DNA of 64,000 nucleotides from Arachis hypogaea. Lineage: Eukaryota > Streptophyta > Magnoliopsida > Fabales > Fabaceae. This document shows positions 45,201-56,290 of this stretch, piece by piece. Position 1 is the first letter of the stretch, and every line of letters starts with the position of its first letter. The position numbers were made by a program, and so were the translations under genes. The notes below the pieces were generated by a model. The model made no database searches. It was given only the letters and a program-made list of their open reading frames with translations, and was not told the origin of the DNA. The stretch spans positions 112,484,276-112,548,275 of the forward strand of contig NC_092048.1 of assembly GCF_003086295.3 (NCBI RefSeq). Reading direction: 5' to 3'.

Positions 45201-45740
45201 TTAACCTCCTCCTTCAAGAGAGTTGGGCCCTATAACATCAAAGAACCCAAAATCTCAATATTTCACCCAAGAAACTCGAAAACAAGGGCTGGAATTTCGA
45301 ACAGTAGAACGTGTCTTACCTCAAGATTGATTATATGGGTTTTGTAGAGCTCCCCGTGGTGAACACGTGGCCGTAAACGGTGCGGCAATCGGAGCTCTCA
45401 AAAGTTATGGTGGTTTGAAGATCAAGTGAGAGATAGAAGTTTGAGATAGTGTTCTTCCCCTCCCTTACTCTATTTCAGCGTGTGTGTCTAACAAATGAGG
45501 AGAGGGAGTGCTGAAAACTAGGGTTTTGGTTTAGTTTAGTTGGGCCAAGGGCACACTTTGGGTCCGGTTGGCCTGGTTTGGCCCGTTCGGTCCAATCTTG
45601 GTCCGATTTCTATAAAATTGGTACCGAAATTCTCGTCTCAATCTCCTCTATCATATTAAGCCATAAAAATCACATTTTTGGCTTTCTAGAATAAATTATC
45701 ATTTATGGTTTAATTAGTCGTTAATTAACCGGGTCTTACA
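42267..45740 (-). repeat. Chromovirus 5' LTR (right copy)
   Basis: 3474 bases, uninterrupted, TGTAACACCC to GGGTCTTACA. It includes a CpG-dense tract (about 43860-44160) with ACGCGTACGC motifs and the empty CACTA target site at about 43621-43636. No ORF of note. Confidence 0.92.
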
Positions 45741-45745
45741 AGAAT

Positions 45746-46560
45746 TATTGAAAACTCTCATGGACATTCACTAAAGAACCAGAAGATTCTTAAAACTAGT
45801 GAATTTTGTTGTGTTGCATGTTCTCAAGGGAAGTTAATTTTAAGGCCATCACCAGTAAAGATTGGATTTGAGTCCCCTGAATTCCTAGAAAGGATTCAAG
45901 GTGATATATGTGGACCTATTCATCCACCATGTGAATCTTTTAGATATTTTATGGTCCTGATAGACGCATCTTCGAGATGGTCACATGTGTGCTTATTATC
46001 TTCTCGCAACCTGGCGTTTGCGAGATTACTGGCTCAAATTATTCGATTAAAAGCACAATTTCCAGAAAATCCAATCAAAGCAATTCGTCTTGATAATGCT
46101 GGTGAATTTACTTCCCAAGCCTTTGATGCTTATTGTATGGCTAATGGAATAAGTGTTGAACATCCAGTAGCTTATGCCCAGACACAAAATGGGTTTGCAG
46201 AACCACTTATTAAACGCCTCCAATTAATTGCTAGACCCTTGCTTATGAGAACAAATCTCCCAACCTCGGTTTGGGGCATGCTATTTTACATACCGCATCA
46301 CTTATTCGTTTGAGGCCAACGAGTTACCATCAGTTCTCTCCTATGCAATTAGCATTTGGCCAGCAGCCAAATGTTTCCCATTTAAAAATATTTAGGTGTG
46401 CGATATATGTTCCCATTGCACCACCTAATCACACCAAAATGGGACCCCAAAGAAAATTGGGGATATATGTTAGATATGATTCTCCCTCTATAGTGAGGTA
46501 TCTTGAGATACAAACTGGAGATGTATTTAAAGCCCGGTTTGCAGATTGTCATTTTGATGA
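45746..46560 (+). pseudogene. Copia integrase (broken)
   Basis: Continues the Copia frame after the chromovirus: GAG-pre-integrase end, zinc Cys pair (CCVACSQGK), then the catalytic core with D in GDICGP, D in DNAGEF and E in NGFAEPLIKRL. A frameshift near 46300 moves the C-terminal part (QLAFGQQPNVSHLKIFRCAI) to another frame ending at 46564. Confidence 0.85.
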
Positions 46561-46564
46561 ATAA

Positions 46565-47879
46565 AAATTTCCAACATTAGGGGGAGAGAATAAGCTTCCT
46601 GAAAAGGAACTTAATTGGAATGCATCATCGTTGATGCATTTAGATCCTCGATTAGGGCAATGTGAACTAGAAGTTCAAAAGATTATACATTTGTAAAGAA
46701 TAGCAAATGAATTGCCTGATGCATTTTTCGATACAAAGAGGATAACCAAGTCGTATATACCAGCGGAAAATGCCCCAATTCGAATTGATGTCCTAGTTGG
46801 ACAAATTGCCACCAAAGCAAATACACGCCAGAAGCGTGGCAGGCCTGTCGGTTCCAAAGATAAAAATCCTTGAAAGAGAAAAGAGATAAATACTATTCCT
46901 GTTGAAAAAGACAAAGTAAAGACACCTGCAGTTGTCCAAAATTCTGATATAGTTTTAACGCCAGAAGACGTTCAGGTACCTGAAAATTATAAAAATGACG
47001 AGATCTCGATAAATTATGTCTTTACAAGAGAGAAATGGGACCGAAATAAGACAATTGTCAATGAAATATTTGCATATAATGTGGCATTAAATATCATGCA
47101 TGAAAGTAAGGATCTTGATCCAAGATCAGTCGAAGAATGTCGACAAAGGAATGATTGGCCAAAATGGGAAGAAGCCATGAAGGCTGAGCTAGACTCACTT
47201 GCAAAACGTGAAGTCTTTGGACCTGTAATCCGTACACCTGAAGATGTAAAACCTGTTGGATACAGGTGGGTATTTGTGAGAAAACGAAATGAGAAAAATA
47301 AAGTTGTGCGCTACAAAGCCCGTCTTGTGGCACAAGGTTTTTCATAAAGGTCCGGTATAGATTATGAAGAAACGTATTCCCCTGTAGTGGATGCGATAAC
47401 ATTGCGTTATTTGGTCAGTTTATCTGCATATCATAAACTGCATATGCATTTAATGGATGTGGTAACAGCCTATTTATACGGCTCATTAGATCGGGATATC
47501 TATATGAAAGTCCTTGAAGGGCTAAAGAAATCTAAACCATCCAATGAATATTCGCAAGGGTTATACTCAGTCAAATTGCAAAGATCTTTATATGGTCTAA
47601 AGCAATCTGGACGAATGTGGTATAATCGTCTTACTGAGTATCTGGCCAAAAATGGATTCAAGAATGATGATATCTGTCCATGTGTTTTCATAAAGAAAAC
47701 TGCATCTGGATTCATTATTAATTGCTGTGTACATTGATGATTTAAATATCATTGGGATTCCTTAAGAGATTCCAACAATTATAAAAACTCTAAAAGAAGA
47801 GTTTGAGATGAAAGATCTTGGAAAGACTAAATTTTGTCTCGACCTACAGATCGAGCATATAAAAAATGAGAGTTTTATA
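46565..47879 (+). pseudogene. Copia reverse transcriptase (truncated)
   Basis: RT begins near 47130 (WEEAMKAELDSL, then YRWVFVRKRNEKNKVVRYKA), with a stop at 47345, and continues DVVTAYLYGSLDRDIYMKV, SLYGLKQSGRMWYNRL. The metal-binding segment near 47725 (YIDDLNIIG) is in a shifted frame. Sequence stops inside RT at 47879, where a deletion joins it to the last part of the 3' LTR. RNase H is gone. Confidence 0.87.
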
Positions 47880-48024
47880 TACGATCCTACTTAGTAAAAT
47901 TACTTCTATTATATTACAATAATTATATTGGTGAACATTAATACTAGGAGTTTTATATTTATATTTTATATTTATATTTTATATTTATATCTTTCTTATT
48001 TATTTATTTAGTTATTTCACAACA
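47880..48024 (+). repeat. Truncated Copia 3' LTR
   Basis: The last 145 bases match the end of the 5' LTR (from ACGATCCTACTTAG, about 5187) and end TCACAACA. The first two-thirds of the LTR, with its promoter, are deleted. It carries an extra TTATATTTATATT-type repeat unit. Confidence 0.88.
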
Positions 48025-48029
48025 ACCAA

Positions 48030-48292
48030 TACTTTTTCTAACTCAAAAAATTAGCCACAAACTTAAGAATAGTCGCCAATAACTGTTTGTACTTCACCCA
48101 GTTAACAAATAACAAAACATAAAAGAACAACCACTGGTTCATATTGTCGCCAAAAAACAAGTAACCATGTCATACTTTACACACACATACATGATAATTG
48201 ATAAAGGATTAACAGAAACAAATTCATAAGAAGGTCCAAACGGCAGAAACATGATACAGAACGAGCATAGAGCATGTCTAATCGCTTTGAAG
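48030..48292 (-). other. 3' flank of the aquaporin gene
   Basis: About 260 bases separate the Copia TSD from the PIP1 stop codon. This must hold most or all of the PIP1 3' UTR. I see no certain polyadenylation signal. Confidence 0.6.
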
Positions 48293-49324
48293 TTAAGCCC
48301 TTGTCTTGAACGGAATGGCTCGGATCACTATCTGGTGATACACGGCAGCAAGAGCAGCTCCTATGAAAGGTCCAACCCAGAAAACCCACTGTAAAACAAA
48401 AAGCATAAAAATTTTACTGAAGTGGTTTGGTTAAAGGGAACAGAATTTCAAGGGTTTAGATCTTACATGGTCATCCCACGCTTCGTCCCTGTTGTAGATA
48501 ATGGCAGCTCCGAGACTCCTTGCTGGGTTAATGCCAGTTCCTGTGATGGGAATGGTAGCCAAGTGGACCAAGAACACAGCAAAGCCAATGGGGAGAGGGG
48601 CCAAAACCTACATTTATACCATTTAAAAAAGGTTATATTCCTAAATACAAACAATAGAAAAGTGGTACAAGAGAAGAGAGTAGAAAAGAGTACATACAGG
48701 GACATGAGAGTCCCTAGCGTTTCTCTTGGCATCAGTAGCAGAGAAAACGGTGTAGACAAGGACGAAGGTGCCAACAATCTCAGCTCCAAGGCCATCACCC
48801 TTGGTGTAACCATGGTTGACCATATTGGCTCCTCCTTTTAAAATCTCATAGCGAGCATTACCCTCAAATCCCTTCACTACACCAGCACCACATATAGCTC
48901 CAAGACACTGCATGACTATGTAGAATATTGCCCTTGTGAGGGACAACTTCCTTGCCAAAAAGAGTCCAAAGGTGACTGCTGGGTTTATGTGTCCACCTGA
49001 GATTCCAGCAGTGCAGTAGACAAGGGCGAAGATCATGCCACCAAAGGCCCAAGCAATACCCTGGATTCCAACAGAGGAGCACATGGAGGGCTCCCTCTTG
49101 ACACCCATTACAGTCAAGACCGTGATGTAGAGGAACAAGAAAGTGGCCACAAACTCAGCAATGCCTGCTCTGTAGAACGACCATGACTTGAGCTCACCTG
49201 CCTCAAACAATGGTGCTGCTGGTGCCTCCTTGTAGTCTCTCTCTGTTTGTGCTGCTGTCCCTATTGCCTGCCTCTCTCTGAACTTGCTTGCTCCTACCTT
49301 CACATCTTCCTCCCTGTTTTCCAT
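48293..49324 (-). CDS. PIP1: PIP1-type plasma-membrane aquaporin
   Basis: Three exons on the minus strand: 49324-48698, 48607-48467 and 48388-48293, with GT-AG introns. They sum to 864 bases (287 residues), the usual PIP1 length. The start [19 protein letters not shown] is the PIP1 N-terminus; an upstream in-frame Met (49357) would add 11 Lys-rich residues and is unlikely. Six membrane helices are expected. The two NPA boxes are at residues 114-116 ([12 protein letters not shown]) and 236-238 ([11 protein letters not shown]). The C-terminus is IPFKTRA. PIP1 proteins form tetramers with PIP2 and conduct water, and sometimes CO2 or small solutes, across the plasma membrane. The first exon equals exons 1 and 2 of the four-exon gene plan I recall from Arabidopsis, so one intron seems absent. 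The gene looks intact. Confidence 0.96.
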
Positions 49325-49447
49325 CTTTCTTTCTTTCTTTCTTTTCTCACACCTCACAACACAAGTGCTCTCTTTTTTTCTCTGCTTTTCTCCCTCCTCC
49401 TCAGTCTCAACAATCTTGATATGTTAGGATAAGAATTAGGTCTCTCA

Positions 49448-49454
49448 CATTATA
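49448..49454 (-). promoter_or_regulatory. Candidate PIP1 TATA box
   Basis: The minus strand reads TATATAA about 125 bases before the start codon. The leader between them is rich in GAAA repeats on the minus strand (49325-49350). Confidence 0.5.
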
Positions 49455-49459
49455 TATGG

Positions 49460-50917
49460 TTGGAAACAAGAGGATACCAGATAATAAATGAATTTAACTA
49501 ACATGTGTAAATGTTTTCCAAGGTACATAACTACATACTAAAATTATTAAGGAAAAGTATAGGTAACCAACAAGATTTTTGAACAATGTGTAAACAATGT
49601 GAATTAATAGGGTTAAAAGAGTAAATTTAATTAGTAGCATTAAATTAGAGTGTAATGTATTTTCATTTGATTGGTGGTTGTTCATGTTGTTCAAAATTTT
49701 CATTGTTCCCCTAGCACTCCCCAATTATTAATTCAAATTTTTCTTATGAAAAATATATAAAACTTCATTTTTTAATTTATTTACTATACATTTAATATAT
49801 GAAAAAATCAAAATTTTTTATGAATAATAAATTAAAATGTTCTTAAATCTATAATAAATATATTCAAACTCAAGCAAACAAAAAGGTCAATTGTGGTTGT
49901 TTTTTCTTTTTAGCATCATAACTGGAATTGTACTTTAAAAAATGAGTTTCTAACTTTATTACTTTACTGTAATGTTATCATTGGGAGATATATATGTTAT
50001 GTTATATATCTTATATTTTGACATTTTGTATACCATTGAGAAACACATTTTTGTTATTCAATAATAAAAAAAAAATTGTATTAATTAAACAAAATATTTG
50101 TTTGGAATTTCACTATAGCAACCTTTTGGATAAGTTAACCAGAAAGATGGGGATTAAACTGTTATATTAGAAAAGAGAATAGCATTTTTCAATTTTTATT
50201 TTTTAAGTTTATAGAGGAATCACATAAGTAGGCGAATGGAGTATTCTGGAAAGTCATGAGCGGGTTCTGGCTGGTTCCTTTCCTTTCCTTTGTCTTGTTA
50301 TTATCCGCCACAGACCACACAACATGTCTTTGCTGTTTGCAATGATTCGTTTCAAAGAAAAGACATTGAACAGTTACACTCCAAAATCAGCTTACTTTTA
50401 AATCGATTTAATTGAATCATCATCTAAAGTGAATTACCTCATTACATAATTACATTCAACTACACCCGTTATTGAAGTCTCGTGTTGTGTCAAAGTACGG
50501 GCTACTCTATGTGACTCAATAGTCTACGGCTCTACGTAATGTTAGGTATGTGATAAATTGTATCAACATTTCTTCTTGCCAGATTTGAAAAAAAAAATGC
50601 AAACAAAGGTAGTCTTAACGGTAGGAAAATCACAGTCACGGGGATCAAAATTCAAGGGTTGTTGTTTTTGACCGTTGGGAATGAAAGAGACAGCATTCAC
50701 TGGGCACATGGACACGGCCATGAAGGTTTGTTTTCTCCTCTTTGGTCATAATCATACACTGCAGTTTGTAGTTATTGTACCCTTTTCTGTTCCTACTTGC
50801 ATTGCAACAGTTTACGTTAGCGTTATATATAACTAGCTTCTGTCGCCGTTCTTCTTTGGTCACCGCTCTTCTTGTACCCGTGATTCTTAATTATCGTAAC
50901 TCTGCGAATTAGGATCT

Positions 50918-50971
<54 letters not shown>

Positions 50972-52408
50972 CCCTGATGAAAGATAATATTGGAATAAAA
51001 GTTTGAATATCAAACTAAAGCTGAGTTGATAATAAAGAAGACTCGTAATAACAAACGTTTTCTTTGCGTTGAAGCAGCCTGATTCAGTATTTTTAAACCT
51101 ATGTGTCCAAAGAAGGATATCATTCGTATTAGCATAACATAGTCCGCAAAGCACATGCATTTTCTAAAGTTGGATGCTTTTAGGGATCGTTATCTTTTTT
51201 ATCTTAAGTATTACTTAGATGATGACCATGAAGAATAATGAATCTAACAAATGATGTGCATTTGTTTTGTCTCAAATATTCCACCAATTATCGTATGATA
51301 CGTATCAACACAATCACATTCGGATACAAGGAGTGAAGGAGGGTTTATATTTTGTGAAGCCAGCTCAGACTCATGGGATACCCAACTGGCAATTGGCGAG
51401 TTGCGTCAACTCACACACACTGATGCAGTTGTAGACATGCCAGGAACAACTACCCCACCCCGCACCACTAACATTCCTTTTTCCCTCTCTTCTCACTCAA
51501 AAATAAAAAAATCTTATTATCATCTTCTTCCATATATCAATGTCATTCAATATGCATACAAGTAAATATTACATTCTTAGGGTTTTCAGGGGAGAATATA
51601 TTATAGTTGTGAAGTAAATATAAAAATATTAAGGATCTTGACGAATTTAAATTCAAAATTTTGATCAAATTAGAGTTTATAAAAAAAAGGAGTAAATTAG
51701 GCTTCAATTAGAAAATCGTACATGCTGGCAGAGGATTTAGATTATGATTTGTTTCATTCAAGTACAGCAAAATTTCTTTATAAAACAATTGGTGACCGTC
51801 TACATATAGTGAAATTGTTTTTATATGATTGTGAATTTGCAAGAACACTTTTCTTCCGCTCTGCATCTGCTGTTCATTGATTTAGTTCGTCGTTCTTGTC
51901 TGTTTCTTTGGTTTTCTTTCTTGTCTTCAATGTGTTGTTGGAAGTACTTTTACTTTTGGCGCTGCCGTGTAATAGGCCGTCATATTAATACTGAGTGGAT
52001 CTTGGGCCTACTCATACCCAAATAATTTGCTTCATATTTCAGATGCTTTCCCATTCTCACTGTGACTCAAAAGCAAATCAGACATTCAATACCACTAAAG
52101 AAAAAAAAAAAAAAAAAAAAAAAAAGAGAGGACGACTACTCCATCACTCTTCATTAATTAATTAATTAAATTATGTAGAATTACAGTGAGAAGGACATTG
52201 CAGGCAGCAAATGGGGTAGGAAAAAAATATTACACTTCTATTAACAAAAATATACGGTTAGATAAAACTGTAGTATGCTGAAGTGCTAGTAACTTTGGGT
52301 TGGAACTCTGAAGATCATTGCTGAAATTGCATAGGCCAGTGAGCATCTAATCAGGGAAAGGCTTTCTTTAAACACGCTCAATTTGTACAGCGGAACAAGT
52401 AAATGCGA
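49460..52408. other. Intergenic region between PIP1 and MURE
   Basis: About 2.9 kb, AT-rich, with no ORF I can support. It holds the PIP1 upstream region, a TAA microsatellite (50920-50970), a 25-base A run (52101-52125) and the MURE 3' UTR (ending at 52408). The 83-codon minus-strand frame at 50909 is translated microsatellite. Confidence 0.7.
50920..50970. repeat. (TAA)17 microsatellite
   Basis: Seventeen uninterrupted TAA units, likely polymorphic between lines. Confidence 0.95.
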
Positions 52409-55400
52409 TCAGTGGCTCTCTGGTAACCTGCGACACGATATGCATAACAAAATTATAAAAAGAAGCAGGTGACTTTTTTTTTTTTTGACTTCGTAACAGA
52501 TAATTCTTATTCCCTGCTTTTCTTCACATTTGCATTGGGTAATGCCAGGAACCAGCCTTGCCACGTTACAGAAAGCACTAAAAGAGGAAAACATACCTCC
52601 ATGGAAATTCACTTGTATCTATTCCAGCTTGGTGAAGCTCATCTACGTACTGCAATGCCTCTCGGCACTCTTCCCGATCATCAAAGAAGTCTTTCTTATC
52701 ACCTTCTAACTGATATGTTTCATGACCTTTGCCGGCAACCACCTGTACCATGCATATTTAAAATACACGAAAATTAATAACTACTTTTTCTTGTATATTA
52801 ACATAATAGGACAAGGATTACTTGTTTCGTATCTTAATAGGAATTAGGCAGAAAGGCAACTAAAATGGGAAATATGGTGGAATTCTACTTTTTCTAAGTA
52901 CTAGATAGGTCAAACTGATATTTCAACGAGGAACAAAAGAAGGGTGCAACGTAGAAGGCACTTTGATAACTTACAACTACATCACCCTCCTCTCCCATTG
53001 CAACTGCAGCTCGCACAGCTACCCTCCTAATGTCGTGGAGAAAAAGCCTATGACCATTTGGAAGAGGTGGATAATAATCATTCTCTCCATGTTTCAGGTA
53101 GTCCTGCATTGACCATCCTACCCCAGCCAGCATATCATCCAAAATATCCACTGCATAGAAGGTGAAAGTTAGTAAGTCAAAATTACGACGAGGAAGGTTG
53201 CCACTTTCTTTGCATCTACAAACATTGATATGTCTCCAAGAAGGATATTCCATGCTCAAAATACATACATGGATCTTCACTCTTGGGATTGTCAGATGTC
53301 AGCATGGTCACTTCACTTTTATCTGTTGCTATCTTGGTCATCATAGGTCTCTTCCCCCTGTCGCCCTCACCGCAGCACCCAATAACTTCAATAGAAAGAA
53401 ATTTTGCAACATAAGCAACAACTTTTAGTCAAGGAATGCATGTCATTGAACTTATGCAATTTCAAATTTCGACAGAGAATGATTTGTTTGTTTTCTTCAA
53501 ATCCCAAAAAAAGCAAACAAAGAAGGAAGTTTGCACACAATTAAGAGAAATGCAAACCTACCAGTTATAATCCTGCGAGGTCCAAGCTCTCTTACACTAT
53601 CAAGCAATCTAGAAAGGGCATCGGGAGTTTTTGCATAGTCCACTATCACCCCAAATGCTTGTTCTTCATCAATTAACTCACACCTACCAGGAACTGCATC
53701 AACCTCTTCAACCCCTCTAACAATATCCTCTAAGGGTGCCCCAACAGCAATTCCAACTGCCACTGCAGCAAGAATGTTGTAAATATTATGCTTTCCGAGC
53801 AAACCTGAAGAAATTTCTAGTATGCCAGTGGGCGTATTAACCAACACCTGCGTCTCAAACAAGGAGAGTTCAAACTTCAAGGGATGAACATCCGCACTCT
53901 TATTATCCAATGCAAACGTTACAACGGGAACTTCTGGAGTTCCCTCGGAAATGAAGAAATGTGCATTTGGATCATCAATGTTAACAATCTTCCTATGCCG
54001 TTCAGGATCCACCATTCTTGAGAACAATTTAACCTTCGCATCTCTATCTGCATCCTCACTCAAATTTGTAAAGACCGCAATATCAAAATCAACCTCATCA
54101 CACTTCCCTTGAGCCAATACATCAGAAGAAGTCTCCATGACTACAGCTTCAGTTCCATTGTGAAGCATCTTCGCCATCAAATTCTGAACTAAAACAGCAT
54201 CTGGGGTTTTATTATGTGACTCCAACTGATTATCCCCGTGCACATAACAAGCAACCGAGTTGAACATCCCTGTCCGTAGCCCCATCGCCTCATACATACT
54301 CTTTATCAAATATGTGGTGGTTGTCTTCCCATACGTCCCAGTGATGCCAATAACGGCCATGTTCTTGGAAGGATGCCTATAAAACGAGGCGGCCAACGCA
54401 GCAAGAACTGCATTAGTGTCTTCCACAATGACCAAAGCCTTGCAACCCAAGGTTTCCTCAATGTCAATCTCTTTACTGGCCACAACAGCAACAGCTCCTC
54501 GCTTATCAGCTTCAGTCAAGAACAAATGCCCATCGGTTTTCCTCCCAACACAGCACACAAACAAGTCACCGGAAGTTACTATCCTCGAATCGTGCTGAAT
54601 CCCAGTTATCTCAACCTCCAAGTTACCATACACAGAAACAGGCACCACCTTGCTCTCATCCAAAAGTTCAGCTAAACTCATCCTAAACTTAGGTTCCACA
54701 ATCCTAGCCTTACTCTTCCCATACATATCGAAATCTAAATCAAAAGGAGACTGAGATTCAGATACCGAACCTCGAATTTTTTGCCCATGGAATTCACCTT
54801 CATTTAATAACGGTTCGTCGGAATCATCCGCGGAAACCACCCGGAGACCCTGAAGCTCACTGATTTCCTCCAAATCAACGACCTCCTCGGGCTGAAGCTC
54901 TTCGATTCCCTCAATTGCGGGATCTTTCCTTGGATTGGGCGGAAGAAGCCCCTCCTTGACGAACTCCTTGCGCTTCAAAGCAATTGCCTTGTCAATTTCG
55001 CCGAACAGGTCGTCCCCGGAGTTGTCAGAATCGATAAGGGAGGTGTTATCGGGGGCATCCTCGACGTCAGCTATGGCGGCGAGGTATGTGGACTGGTTCT
55101 TCTCGAAGTCCTCTTCCTGGAGCTGGCGGGCACGGTTGGCCTGCGCTTGGATTTGGTGGAAGGTGGAGAAGCCGTGGGAGGAGTCGTCGAGGACCTCAGG
55201 GGGGTCATCGTCGGCGGAGTTAGGGTAGAACTTGCCGTCGGGGCCAATAGCTCCGGGAGGTCGAGAGCGAAGAAGCGTTGGGAATGGAGTGGGATTGAAA
55301 GAAGGAAGGAAGAGTGTGGAACGAAAATGAAAGTGTGGGGAGTTAATTACAGTTATGGAGTTCTTTGTTGTTTTAGGAGATAGAAAGTGTGGAACAGAAA

Positions 55401-55416
55401 GGAATTGCAATGCCAT
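52409..55416 (-). CDS. MURE: MurE-like ligase homologue, chloroplastic
   Basis: Five exons on the minus strand: 55416-53562, 53385-53269, 53150-52975, 52742-52597 and 52427-52409. Total 2313 bases (770 residues), close to the Arabidopsis homologue. The N-terminus (MALQFLSVPHFLSPKTTKNS) is Ser/Thr-rich like a chloroplast transit peptide. Next comes an acidic plant-specific region (to about residue 230), then the Mur ligase N domain, the ATP-binding GITGTYGKTTTT at about residue 355-366, the central domain (NLSEDADRD, NIDDPNAHFF) and the C-terminal domain (VIVDYAKTPDALSRLL, GCCGEGDRGKRP, LTSDNPKSEDP, VVVAGKGHETYQ). It ends SEFPWRLPESH. In bacteria MurE adds diaminopimelate to the peptidoglycan precursor. 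In seed plants the homologue is associated with the plastid-encoded RNA polymerase complex and is needed for chloroplast development (established for Arabidopsis MURE/PDE316). Intact. Confidence 0.97.
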
Positions 55417-55817
55417 GGAGATGGAGGGAAACGGGCGAAGTGGAAGTGGTAAGGCCTAAGGGGTTTTAGCCTTTGGACTTACGACAACCCAGACAAGATG
55501 GATAGAGACTAGGGAGTGACAGGGTTTTATGACTTTCTTAATTAAAAAATCAATGTCACGTTTTGATTAAACTAATTGCAACCTTTTTTCTTTTTTGGTC
55601 AGAACTCATTGCAAGCTTCTATGCTGTTGCTTTCCATCCATGGAGTGGGCCTTAATCTGGATCATTTCATTATTGTTGTCCACTAGCACTGTAGTCATCC
55701 TTTCTTGATCTCGGCCCTATCCATTTCCCAAAAATTGAAAATCCCATTTGTGGGATAAGTTTTTGTTGACTAAAACATTATTGGTTCAATCTGGACTTTG
55801 TCCAAAAAAAAAAAAAG
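55417..55817. other. Upstream region of MURE
   Basis: About 400 bases, presumably the MURE promoter and leader. I see no strong TATA box. A run of 13 A's at 55804-55816 lies next to the SINE. Confidence 0.5.
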
Positions 55818-55829
55818 ATTATTGGGTAA

Positions 55830-56008
55830 ACCAACTTGGGTTGGTTGAGTAGTTAGTTCACTCGTTTAAGTAAGTGTCGAGAATTTGAATCCCACATTGT
55901 GCATGCAGAATTTTATTGGCCAACCACAGACCTTTAAATAAAAATTAGATCCGTGACAGAATAATTTTGGACCTGTCGGACTAAAGAATACCATGAACAC
56001 AAAAAAAA
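55830..56008 (+). mobile_element. tRNA-derived SINE
   Basis: Starts ACCAACTTGGGTTGGTTGAG. A box-A-like TGGTTGAGTAGTTAGTTCA and a box-B-like GAGAATTTGAATCCC are the internal Pol III promoter elements of a tRNA-related head. A body and a terminal A run (56001-56008) follow. The copy is flanked by a perfect 12-bp TSD ATTATTGGGTAA (55818-55829 and 56009-56020). A long TSD plus an A tail is diagnostic of LINE-mediated retroposition. The B box has drifted from GGTTCGAATCCC, so the copy is not fresh. Confidence 0.88.
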
Positions 56009-56020
56009 ATTATTGGGTAA

Positions 56021-56290
56021 TACCGTAATACTACCGTGCATAATTGTTACTTATTTATTTATTATTAATTGAAGACAAATTATAATATATATTACAGACC
56101 TTAATTTGTTACCAATATTTATATTGATCTCGACAAATTTAAATGAGAAGTCATATTTTACAAAAATACTAAGATCATGAGTATATATATACTTTAGTTA
56201 AATATATTAAATTACTTAAAAAAATTTAATTATCATATTTGTATAACTTTTATATGGATACTTACCTAATTAAATATATAAGTATAATAT
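56021..56290. other. AT-rich spacer
   Basis: About 270 bases of AT-rich DNA between the SINE and the Gypsy LTR; nothing recognisable. Confidence 0.55.

Larger units (their letters stand above)
6781..45740 (-). mobile_element. Tekay/Del-like chromovirus, carrying two further insertions
   Basis: Ends TGTAACACCC (6781) and GGGTCTTACA (45740), flanked by TSD AGAAT (6776-6780 and 45741-45745). The reading direction is minus: the PBS lies beside the right LTR, gag comes first, and the integrase C-terminus with chromodomain lies beside the left LTR. LTRs are about 3.4-3.5 kb, typical of the Tekay/Del lineage. A CACTA element sits in the left LTR and a pol-less Athila-like element in gag. Without these the element is about 11 kb. 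It is defective: the integrase core is deleted and there are several nonsense codons. Confidence 0.92.
4967..48024 (+). mobile_element. Copia retrotransposon, split by a 39-kb nested insertion
   Basis: The 5' LTR starts TGTTGTGA at 4967 and the right end is TCACAACA at 48024. The ends are perfect inverted repeats, flanked by TSD ACCAA (4962-4966 and 48025-48029). The element's own DNA is only 4967-6780 plus 45746-48024, about 4.1 kb. A chromovirus inserted after the GAG-pre-integrase motif, and gag, protease, integrase and part of RT resume on the far side in the same orientation. RNase H and most of the 3' LTR are deleted. This is the outermost and therefore oldest shell of the nest. Confidence 0.92.

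Noticed and set aside
48641..49357. Upstream Met at 49357 as PIP1 start
   Set aside because: It would add a Lys-rich stretch from the GAAA-repeat leader; [11 protein letters not shown] at 49324 is the family N-terminus.
50909..51160. 83-codon minus-strand ORF
   Set aside because: Much of it is the translated TAA microsatellite (a run of Ile).
54373..55383. Plus-strand ORFs opposite MURE
   Set aside because: Shadows of the first MURE exon; the minus-strand protein is clearly the real one.
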